From Isoetes taiwanensis (lineage: Eukaryota > Streptophyta > Lycopodiopsida > Isoetales > Isoetaceae): DNA of 64,000 nucleotides. This document shows positions 54,552-64,000 of this stretch, piece by piece. The notes beneath the pieces are model-generated. The model made no database searches and had not been told where the DNA came from. It saw only the letters and a list, made by a program, of their open reading frames with translations. The stretch lies in assembly GCA_021234155.1 (NCBI GenBank), contig JAJEKV010000053.1, positions 9,497,798-9,561,797 of the forward strand, in the 5' to 3' direction. Numbering within the stretch: the stretch's first letter is position 1; the number at the start of each line of letters is the position of its first letter. The position numbers and the translations under genes were made by a program.

Positions 54552-55894
54552 TTCTCCCCACCTTAAAAATGATGCTGTCCTCAGTATCAAGACTACTCTT
54601 GTTGCAGGGCAACACATCGTACATTGGAAGGAAGACTCCCCTCCTTAAGGAGATATCGTGAGATTATAAGTCACATAGACGTCGTCATATTCAAAGTGAT
54701 CAAGTTTGAAATGACTTGTAATGTGCATTTTTATAACTCTGGGATATAAAAGGTAGAGGTAAAGGGCAGACATGATCATCATTTAGGACCGTCAAAAGTG
54801 AACAGTCAAGATTTGTGAAAGTGTCACTGTTTCATTCGCGGTGATGCGTTCAGAGTTTATCTAATTTAGAAATCATTCTTTTTATACATACGTGTAACTA
54901 ATTATATATTATAGACAAGTATAGATATAAGCAAGTTCTATTTGTTCTTATAATACAGAGTTATTAATCGCGCACTGTTTAGTAGAAAGCCATTCTAATG
55001 ATATTAACTTCTGTGTATATGTGTATTATATTCCCGCTTCACTTTGTAATTCATTTTATTACAGCCAGCCCTAATTTAATTTTGTAGCAAAATTTTGTTT
55101 TCCTATTTTGTTACAGTTCTAAGAACTCGTATGTTCCTATCCTTAGTATTTAACAGGCCCTTTACAGTTATACTTACCCTTTAATACAATTATATATTGT
55201 ACTGTATCAGACAGTTTTACCTATATACTTTAATATTAAGTACAAACAGACGTTCTTCATGATTTATTATTCATAACCTTGTTATAACCTAATCTAAGTC
55301 TCGTTATTCCCTCAGAAGTTTGTGTAAGGCATATATACTTATCTCCTTCTATTGTATTTGATTATGTGTTTAAATAGTTTGCTCCTTTCGATTATCATTA
55401 ATGTTTCCACACTCACACTCTCTATCTTTAGCATAGATTACAATCACCTGAGGACACATATTAATTCATTGGTTATGTTTATACATTTACCAGACGTCCC
55501 GATATTCTTACATTTGAATTACTTATTTATTCTATTGCCATTTTCATAGATTTATCACACATACAGAGACTCTTATATTTACAGGACATAGGTACAGCTG
55601 ACATATACATTCGACGTAATTGGTATCGCCCCGGTTGCTATCCGGCAGTGCTATGACTATGCAGTCGTCCTGTATTACAGTGGCGGAAGCATCGAAACCA
55701 TGCCTGGTCGGGCTGAGCCTGTTATATGGTGATGACTGAGCAGGTCCTGGGCTCTTACTTGAAGTAGAAGTGCTGAATGTTGGGAATAAGGAGTGTTAAG
55801 GTATCCCTATTTTGGATGGATACTCGAGAAAAATTGGTATGACGATGTTTGGTATCTGATTGAAACACTGGACTTAATAATTACGAGGATTGAT
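54552..55894 (-). mobile_element. Presumed interior of gypsy-2, non-coding
   Basis: Begins with polypurine tract and CACCTTAAAAATGATGCTGT, parallel to CACCTTGAAATGATGTTGT beside the other 3' LTR. The rest is AT-rich without reading frames. The partner LTR is not in the window. Confidence 0.5.
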
Positions 55895-55962
55895 TTATTA
55901 TGCGGGAGTTTATAGATTTGGGCGATGGCGGGAGGAAGGCGCTCGAACTCTAAAACATAGAC

Positions 55963-56247
55963 ATGCGATACTTCACCATTCTTGAAGAAGGGAGGAAGAT
56001 CTCATGTGGGTGGTTAGTAGGGGATGATGCAGCATTGTGGAGGAGTCTGGTCTTCCACCAAATCTTCCCTGAGGATTTGTTCCATGCTATCACTCCTTTT
56101 AGCCTAATTGAAGAAGATCTTGTAGTTCAGGTTATAGAGACTTGGTTAGGGGAATTTGTAGGAGATAGGAACAGCCTTGCAGCTGGGGTGTTCAATCCCT
56201 TTTGTTCTTGGTCAGAAGGGAGGATTGTAGTAAGGGTTTTCAGTTGA
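55963..56247 (+). CDS. Short 5' ORF of the LINE (94 residues)
   Basis: ATG at 55963, product MRYFTILEEGRKISCGWLVG to RIVVRVFS, in a different frame from ORF1 and ending 43 bp before its ATG. LINE copies of this genome would show whether it is a separate protein or the N terminus of ORF1 lost to a frameshift. No known domain. Confidence 0.45.
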   Translation: MRYFTILEEGRKISCGWLVGDDAALWRSLVFHQIFPEDLFHAITPFSLIEEDLVVQVIETWLGEFVGDRNSLAAGVFNPFCSWSEGRIVVRVFS

Positions 56248-56290
56248 GATTGTGTGCGTGATTTGCAAGGTGGTAAGGGTAGAATATAAA

Positions 56291-58298
56291 ATGGGGTGTG
56301 GGGCCGGTTTGGAAGGGGAGGAAATCCCCACCTCGGGGTTCGTGAAGTTGGCAGATGGACAGATCTTGGGAAATGTGGGTAAAGGTGATAAGGCAGTTGG
56401 GACAGCACAAGGGGGTACAGGCTCTGGTACGGGCACTGGTATAGGTTCTAGGATTGAGATTGAAAAGGCATTTTCTGGACTGTTATGTATGTTGAGCAGA
56501 AAAGGAAAGGAGCAACTGAAACAACTTGCTGAGGCGTTGATCAAGCTCGAGAGCGGACAAGGAATCGTCAACTGTGTCACTTTCGGTGATTTCCTTACTT
56601 GGCTGCAGAATATGGTGAACACGCGCTCTGAGATGGGAGTGGGACCTCTGCACAGGCAACAGGGAGTGATCAAGCCTATCTTGGACTATGGCAATGAAGT
56701 CCAGGAGGTGGTCAGGCGAGAGTTGAAGAATCAGCATGTCCCGGCTTGTGTGGGTAAGCTCAAAAACCCTGCTGTTGAGAATAAATTAAAATATCTTTCA
56801 AGTTTGGGTCTCATTGGCTGTGTGCGCCATGAAGGAGTGCGGTTACAGTCCCTGAAAATAGAGCTTGAGAAGGATATAGATATTTCTATCAGAAATATCT
56901 ACTGGACTGAATTTCCTTTTTTTATAGTGGAATGCGAAAATCCCCAAACAACTACTTTACTATTAAAAAAAGGAACTATCACCAAGGCCAACACCCAGAT
57001 GTTCTTCCAAAAATGGTACCCTGGCTTCGACCCACAAAATCTGAGTGAGCTTTTTCATCCAGCATGGACTTCCCTGCAGGGTTTAAATCCTATGTACTGG
57101 AATGAGCAGTCCCTACTGTCTCTTTTCAAAGACACTGGAAACTATATTGCATTGGAGGTCTCCCCTGATAGGCCCCCCAGAGTCTGGGCCCAAATTGACC
57201 TTTTAAAACCAATTCCCTGCAGTATTCAATATATTGACTACTTTGGGAACTCCAGAACTTTGAAACTGGCTTGGAATGGTCTCCCACAGCCATGTGGTAT
57301 CTGTGGCATCCGCCTTCATGGTGGAGGTGTTTGCACGGGATCCCGGGCAGTAAAAGTAACCAATGAGTTACAAAAAGAGGATGAATGGATCACTCCTAGG
57401 AAGGTGAAAAAAAACACGCCTGCCCAAAAAGTTAAAAAAAAAAATCAATGGGAGTGCAAAGAGAAAGGCAAAAAAACTGAGGGAGAGACAGCAGCAAGAA
57501 GAGAATCAAAAGATACAGAAGACTGAATGGAGGAAAAAAGTAAGATTTAGTGATGCCAATGCTGTTAAGGTCCTTTACAATGCTAAGGGGAAAGGGATCC
57601 TCGACCCTGATGCTCTGGTGGTAACCCCGGCTCATGAACACAGGGCCAAGGTCCTTACCATTGAAGAACCTATGGTTCCTCCAATAAACGACTTCTTAGA
57701 GTCTGATGACTCTGGAGGTAAATTTCTTGAACAGGGCGAACCTTCCTTCAAAATTTCACCTCCCCCTGTCAAAAATCTTTTTAAAGAACAGTCCTCCCTG
57801 CAAATGACTGATCAGTCTCCCATAAAGGCTGGTGATTAGGTGACACAGGGAGACACTGAACAGCAGCAAGGTGTCGACTCCCCAGGAAAGGAATCTGAAT
57901 CTAAGACTGGTGATCTGGTGACTCAGGAAGATATTGAACAGCTGCAAGGTGTGGATTCCCCAAGAGGGGAATTAGAATCTCAGGATATTCTCCCTACTGG
58001 CCTAATAGTAGGAGATTCTCCAATTCCTTTGGAGCAGGAGGAACAGCTGCCCCTCCCTAAATTGGGAGCTTTGGGAGAAGAGGATAAGGAGAAAGTGCCC
58101 TCCTCTCTGGGTTTAGAGCTGGAACTGGACAACCTTCAGGGTAAGTTCTGGGATGATGGGAAAAGTAGTGAAGATGAGTCTGAGGCTATTGAAGAGGTCG
58201 AGACTTTCTTCACACCACAAACAACTAAGAAAACCAGGCAGAGAAAGGTCTATACTCCCAATCCATATGGGCCCATTACTAGATCCAAAAAACCATGA
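56291..58298 (+). pseudogene. LINE ORF1 protein (RNA-binding, zinc knuckle)
   Basis: The ATG at 56291 gives an open frame to 57526. Contains a plant-LINE ORF1 domain (YWTEFPFFIVECENPQTTT; QKWYPGFDPQNL; PPRVWAQIDLLKPIPCSI) and a knuckle CGICGIRLHGGGVC near 57297. A frameshift at the A run near 57430-57440 moves to another frame, which continues as a Glu/Ser/Pro-rich tail (EWRKKVRFSDANAVKVLYNA onward) with one TAG at 57837-57839, to TGA at 58296-58298. A 78-bp unit is duplicated at 57840 and 57918. ORF1 proteins coat LINE RNA. Confidence 0.8.
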
Positions 58299-61200
58299 GG
58301 ATAGTGACCTGGAATCTTAGGGGAATCAAGGGCCCCTTGAAACGCAAGCGTGCAATTATAGCTATGAAGGAGATGAGGGCTGACATCATCCTAGTCCAGG
58401 AGCACAGGTTGCCAAGCTTTGAAGCTTCCAAACTTGGGAGATGGGTAATGCCTAATGGTAGCTCCATTTGGTCACCTGCAGATGGGACAAAGGGAGGGAT
58501 CTGCATAATTTGGAATTCTCTCCCATCTGTTGGTTCTTACGAAAACCCCAATGGCAGATGGCAGGTGGTTTTCCTAAAAATTAATGAGGAAGTAGTTGGT
58601 GTCATCAATGTGTATGCCTCTACTGATCCAGGGGAGAGGGAAAAACAGTGGAAAGAGATGGCAGATTGGTTGAGTTCTCAAAAGGCTGACTGTTGGATTC
58701 TGAGTGGAGATTTCAACAATACCCCCCAATGGGACCAAAAACTAGGGAAAAAGATGAACATGACGAGGAATGAAAGGGTTCAATGGGATAGACTGATATC
58801 CTTATTTGTCTATCAAGCACCATCTTCCTCAAATGTGTACTCATGGAGCAACAAGAGAGCTGGGAATGACAGGGTTTTCTGCCTTCTTGACAGGTTCTAC
58901 ACAAAAGATTGCTCTTGGCCTCAGATGATCATCAAAGGTGACCATAGCAACTCAATATCAGACCATTTTTCCCAATACTTGGAGTATGGAAACTCACTTA
59001 AGGGAGGGGCAAATTCTCCTTTCAAACTGAATACTAGTCTGCTTAATAATGATAGGTTTTGCCAGGACTTTCAGGAATTCTATAAAGCATTGCAACCATT
59101 GCAGCCTAGTGGATCCATGAAAGGGTTTGTCATGAGAATGAGACAAATCAAAGATTGGCTAAAAATCTGGGGCAGAAACTGGAATGAGAAATTGAAAAAG
59201 GAAAAAAGAGAGACATATTTGCAAATGAAGGAGGTCAGACAAAAAATTTTTGAAGATCCACACAATGTTATATTACAGCAGGAGGAGGGAGTTTTGGAAA
59301 GGAAAGTTAAGAACATTGAAGAATCTGAGGCTCGTGGTCTGATAATAAAAAGTAAATGTGTCAACATTAATTGCATGGATAGGTGCAGCTCCAAGTTATT
59401 TTTTAAAACAGCCAAAGGAAGGATTATGAATAATGGAATTGTTTCCATTTCAGAAGGGGACCAAATAATATCAGGGCAGGAAAATCTGATGGAATTTTTT
59501 CATGAAAAGTACAGCAAATTGTTTGCTGAGGAGGAGGTGGATTTAAATAGCTTCCAGAGTTTCTTTGATAAACTTGGACCAGCTGACCAAGCTCTGGATG
59601 ACACACAGCTCCTTATGTGCCCCACTGAAGGTGAGATAGAGAAGGTTCTCAGGGGAATGGCAGGTGGCAAAAGCCCTGGCCCGGATGGCATCCCTCCTGA
59701 ATTTTTGGTTGCCTTTTGGGACATTCTTAGGCAGGATGTCACTACTTTTATTCAGGGTGCATGGTTTGCCCCAAAACTTCACCCTGCTATAAATGCTGGA
59801 TTAATTGCTCTTATTCCCAAGGTAGATGCTCCTGCCTCTTTTTCTGATTGGAGACCAATCTCTCTTGCCAATGCTACCTACAAGACTTTGGCTAAAATCC
59901 TTGCAAATAGAATCAAAGAGACCCTGCAGAAGATCATCAACCCAGTTCAATCTGCTTTTCTTCCTGGAAGAAGCATTTTGGATAATTTTATTGGTGCTCA
60001 TGAGGGTCTGCATTGGAACCTTGTCTCCAAACAGAATTGCATGCTGGTTAAACTGGATTTTAAATGAGCATATGACACCATTCATTGGAAATTTTTATAC
60101 AAAGCAATGGCCCAGCTGGGGTTTTCTGACAAAGTGATTAGCAGGATTCATAGCTTAAATGTTGCTGGCTGTTCTGCTGTCCTAGTAAATGGTACCCCAT
60201 CAAAATTTTTTGAGTGCAAGAGGGGGGTTAGACAGGGTTGTCCCTTGGCCCCTTACCTTTTCCTAATAGTTGCAGAAATGGTGACAAGGGCGACTTCATC
60301 ACTTCTAGCTGCCAGAGAAATCCAATGTCTCCAATTGCCTAAGAATCTGGGAGAGTTCTCACTTATGCAGTATGCAGATGATACTTTTGCCTTCCTCCAA
60401 AATGATGGATACAGTCTTCCAAATTTCCTACAGATGCTAAATTTGTTTGGAGGGGCCTCTGGAGTCAAACTGAACAAGGATAAAAGCACTATTGTCTTAC
60501 AATCTGAAGAAGAGGTGATTCATGGTATAAAGGTTACAGGTCACAAAACAGCTACTAAATTGCTTGGCCTCCCTTTGGCTATTAACATGAATCTGACAGG
60601 TTTGTGGGACCCAATTGTTAATAGGATGAAGAAAAAAATACAAATGTATCCAAAATCCCTGTCAACTGCAGGTAGGGTGGAAATTATTAACAGTGTGATT
60701 GCAAGCACCCACATTTTCTTCTCCTCTGCCATCATTGCTGACAAAGCCTCTTATAGGAAATTGGAGACAGCCATGAGAGATTATATTTGGCAGGGTGCCA
60801 GAATGGTGTCATGGGATAATTTGACTTTGCCCAAAAAGGAGGGGGGGTTGGGTTGCAAAGATTTGTTTGTCCAAGCTCAAGCTTTGGCTGCAAAGCTGGT
60901 TTGGAGGTCTCTAATGTCCAATGCTCCCTCACCAGCTCTGAAACTTATAAAATACTGGTTGGAGGAAACATCCCTGGTGGGAGCTCCCTCCCTCCCACAT
61001 CAGCTCCCGGATTCAGCCTTCTATCAGCTCAATTCTGCCCCTGGTACTTCAAAAATCTTGAGAAGAATTTTCTCTGCTTGGAATCAGGCATCCCCGTGCT
61101 TCAGAGCTCGTCCTCTAGACTCAATTAATGATACTTTTGGCTTTTTTTGGCATCAGGATTTAGCTGAGGAAGAGGAAGGTTGTTTGGCTCTGAAACATCC

Positions 61201-62047
61201 TCTCAAATATAAAGAATGGTGTCATGCAGGTCTTCACACCATTGGGGCTATGAGAATAAATGACAGATGGAAAGATTGGGGTGATCTAGCTGGAATTCTG
61301 GCTGACACTGACACAAATAAGAGTATCTATAATGCTCTCACTAGGAATCCAGTGGGACATGCAACTGATGCCCCAAATTGGTTATGTGGCGGGCAGGCAT
61401 ATAAAGTCTCCATAATCTATAGCCTGCTGTTGGACAAATCTCAACTTAAAGTTTGCAGAGCATGGGACTGCCAACAGGACTTAGCCATCACCATTATAAG
61501 GCAGGGCTGGAAACTTCAATGTGCCAATAAAATTGGGTTCTTCAGATGGTTAGTGCTGAATAAGAGCCTTAAAACAAATGGTTTTAGGGCTCAATTTAAT
61601 AATCAAGTTACAGACTTATGCCCGCTGGGCTGTGGCTCAATGGAAACAAGTTCGCATGTCTTCATCTGCCTTTGGTTAGCCCCTTTCTGGCAGTGGATTC
61701 TACCCCTGGTGCAGCAAATTCCCTCTGATGAGGCCTCTTTGCTGCACTACCTTAATCAAAGATCCCCCTTTATGGGCACCATTCGGGCCCTCACATGCTG
61801 GGCTATATGGAAACACAGAAATGAGGTTGCTATCACAGGGTTGGCCCCAGACTTAAACAAGCTCAAAGCTTCTTTTTAGGTTCATCTCGCTGAAGCTGCC
61901 ATGGCTCACAAAGCAAAACAGGGCCTAAACTATGATAGACAATGGGATTCCTTGGGAACTTTTAATGGTTTCTTCCAATTTTTCTCTCTGCTTTTTAATG
62001 ATGTGGACTCTTTGGTTGACAGAGCTCTTGGTGAGGAGGCATCATGA
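58295..62047 (+). pseudogene. LINE ORF2 protein: endonuclease and reverse transcriptase
   Basis: About 1250 codons in one frame with TGA at 60065-60067 and TAG at 61877-61879. The AP-endonuclease is at the start: MRIVTWNLRGIKGPLKRKR, QEHRL, SGDFNNTP, SISDHF. RT: GKSPGPDGIPPEF, IALIPKVDAPASFSDWRPI, SAFLPGRSILDN, KLDFK-stop-AYDTIHW, GVRQGCPLAPYLFL, and the catalytic QYADDTFAF at about 60368. The C-terminal zinc-binding region has IGFFRWLVLNKSLKTNGF, LCPLGCGSMETSSHVF. No RNase H seen. Its start overlaps the ORF1 stop (ATGA). It would nick target DNA and prime reverse transcription. One TGA in the RT palm inactivates it unless read through. Confidence 0.9.
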
Positions 62048-62638
62048 AGGAGGGCATGCTCGGGAGGTAGACCCTGCTACTGTCCATTTATCAGCAATGG
62101 AGGTCATTGATGCTCTATTCTGGCTTAAGACAGAGGTCATTAGCTGCATTACTTTCAATCGTCTGCTGGAGGATGAGGACCTTTGGAGGTTCAATCCGGA
62201 GATAAAGCCATATTTTCGAGCCAAACTCAAGATCCATGAAGACGCTCGGGATTCCTGGGTCATGCACCTGTTGGATTCTACAGGCTATGGTCCCAATGAA
62301 TTGGATGATCTGATGTTCATTCATACAAAGGAGGCCTTCGCTATCATCACTCTTGATGGTGTGCCAGATATTCTATGAAATCAGTCTGAAGCATGGATTA
62401 TTAAACTGATGACGTGATCATAAGACTATATTTGGTTTTGTTTTTATCTGAACTACTGTTATAAGGTGGTCTTTTTTTGACTGGGCATCCTTCCCTTAAA
62501 GGATATTGGTGGTTATTCTTAGCCATCATTCTGTATGGTGGGGCTTGTTTGCCTACTATGGTTCTTTTGTATGTATATCTATGTAACTTTTCCATACAGT
62601 AATATAAATCTGCCGTTTCCTCAAAAAAAAAAAAAAAA
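62048..62638 (+). other. LINE 3' region with an extra open frame
   Basis: The frame 61932-62378 overlaps the ORF2 end and continues 330 bp beyond (SAMEVIDALFWLKTEVISCI ... NELDDLMFIHTKEAFAIITL). I do not recognise it; a small third ORF or chance. The 3' untranslated part ends GTTTCCTC plus about 16 A. Confidence 0.4.
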
Positions 62639-62649
62639 TTATTATGCGG

Positions 62650-64000
62650 CATATATATTGCCACTCAACGTAGAAAGAGACTGGATATAGCACCATATAT
62701 CCGAGGAAGAAGTGGTTTACGATTATCTACCATATACCACGTTAGAGAGGCACTATACTAAGGTGGAAACTGGATTATGAGTACCCAGCTCGTGAGAGGG
62801 AAACCACTTTAGAAGTGTAGGTTTCGACCATGATGGTGCAGGTATAGAATGTCGGGCCAACATTTTATAGCTATTGCCACATACGTTGCGTTTCGTAAGG
62901 AGATTGATGTTCCTGAAGTGTGCAATAATGATGCAAGCGTGTGCATGATTAAGATGACGACATAGTCACTTGGATACGCTTAATGACGTCGGTCAATTGC
63001 ATGACGATTATGCAGGATATAAATTAAGGAAATGGACACATCTGATGTCTGCTGGGAGCATCGAGATGCCGTATAACAGACTGGACACTAGTGTGGAACG
63101 TATGCCACACAAGGTCAAGAGAAGACGACAAGAGGGGCTTGAAAGTTGTTGTAAACAACGTTTCAAATATAGAAAGTTTAGAATGACGCGTTGAATATAC
63201 CAAAGCCTGGAGTATGAACAAGGTAGGTGCCCAATGAACATCCCACCAAGGAGGATGTGCTCTGGACTTGGTATCGTGTGTGTATCGCGAGGAGTAACTC
63301 CGCGTTGGTATATGTGTACTAGGAGCATTTAATAGTAAAACATAACTAAAAGAAGATAAGATATATACTAGAACTTTTAGTTCACATATATGAATACGGA
63401 AGTAATGAAGATAAGAATTCCTATACTAGACATTAAGTATGTCCACTAGGAACTTAGGATGGCATGTGCCCGTGTGGAATTTATGACTAGAGCGTGAGGA
63501 CCAAGGCAACCGAAGGCTAGAGAGTCTAGAAGGTGTGGTGTGAAAACCACAACATATATAGTACAAGCAGCTAGGTGGCTACGTCAACGAATTACATATG
63601 AGTGTAGAGTTAGGGTTGGTGTACACATGTTACTATATCTCATAATAACAACGTAGTGGTTTCGGATGTTAGAAGGATTTAGTAGTATCAAATACTATAG
63701 TGGTGATCATATCGAGGATGTCGATTGTGATATTCAGATGTATATCATTTTAAAAGATAGTAGAATATTCGTACAAGGCGAGTGAAATATTACTTAACAA
63801 GGTTTAAAGAATGATCGTAATGATATGCTTATATACGAAGATATTGGGTTAGGTATGTTTTACCAGAGATAAGTATTCAAGTTATCCCAATTGGAGTTGA
63901 CTATCTTAGATACGTCGTACTAAGGGAGATGAAAAGAGCTTAAATCAGTGAGAACAGCTAGAGTGAGTCTAGTATGTACAGTAATGTTACATTCAAAAAC
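62650..64000. other. Continuation of the pre-LINE sequence, presumed gypsy-2 interior
   Basis: Resumes after the LINE target duplication. AT-rich, no reading frame with a recognisable domain. Confidence 0.4.

Larger units (their letters stand above)
55906..62638 (+). mobile_element. Full-length L1-type LINE
   Basis: 6.7 kb, flanked by the duplication TTATTATGCGG (55895-55905 and 62639-62649) and ending in an A run. Contains a short 5' ORF, ORF1 with zinc knuckle, and ORF2 with endonuclease, reverse transcriptase and zinc-binding domains. Few lesions: one frameshift and one TAG in ORF1, TGA and TAG in ORF2. Probably a recent insertion into gypsy-2. Confidence 0.92.

Overview
The window is nuclear DNA of a land plant. 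It is AT-rich and loaded with Ty1/copia and Ty3/gypsy LTR retrotransposons, an L1-type LINE and small non-autonomous repeats. It also carries a spliced cytosolic ribosomal protein gene whose promoter has plant telo-box and site II motifs. I cannot name the species. The ribosomal protein gene has unusually short introns (about 70-90 bp).

Layout. 1.07-2.53 kb: a single-exon glycosyltransferase-like gene (minus) with a TATA box. 2.7-12.8 kb: hairpin repeats, a polypyrimidine tract, a 10-bp-period minisatellite resembling a heat-shock-element array, tRNA-like SINE heads, fold-back elements and unassigned exon-like segments. 12.8-23.1 kb: a nest of at least four insertions. A copia element (13469-20050, TSD GTTTC) sits in the gag of an older copia; it carries a 585-bp solo LTR (TSD AATAC) in its 5' LTR and a poly-A retroposon in pol. 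23.7-30.4 kb: non-coding, T-rich sequence bounded by a 113-bp direct repeat. 32265-44719: a complete 12.5-kb gypsy chromovirus on the minus strand (TSD CCAAG). 45-49.5 kb: microsatellite and a head-to-tail chain of small elements. 50.7-51.7 kb: RPS14 (uS11). 52.9-64 kb: an LTR of a relative of the gypsy element, followed by its presumed interior, into which a full-length L1-type LINE (55906-62638, 11-bp TSD) has inserted.

The outstanding observation is inside the gypsy element. Between its primer-binding site and gag is an intronless, now frameshifted reading region that starts with the first nine residues of the histone H3 tail (MARTKQTARK...). It continues through a long proline/acidic/basic tail and ends in a recognisable H3 histone fold with CENH3-like features: ALKEIRHFQ, an LLIP segment, an apparently longer loop 1, and a VTLMRQD segment. 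A second accessory ORF downstream encodes a 197-residue protein with an acidic tail. Both ORFs have the same TATA box (CTATAAATAG) about 105 bp before the ATG, and upstream of each lies a pair of 67-bp nested palindromes about 198 bp apart. The pol of the same element ends in a chromodomain. I read this as a retrotransposon carrying its own histone-H3/CENH3-like cassette on dedicated internal promoters. The sequence identity is seen directly; function is inferred.
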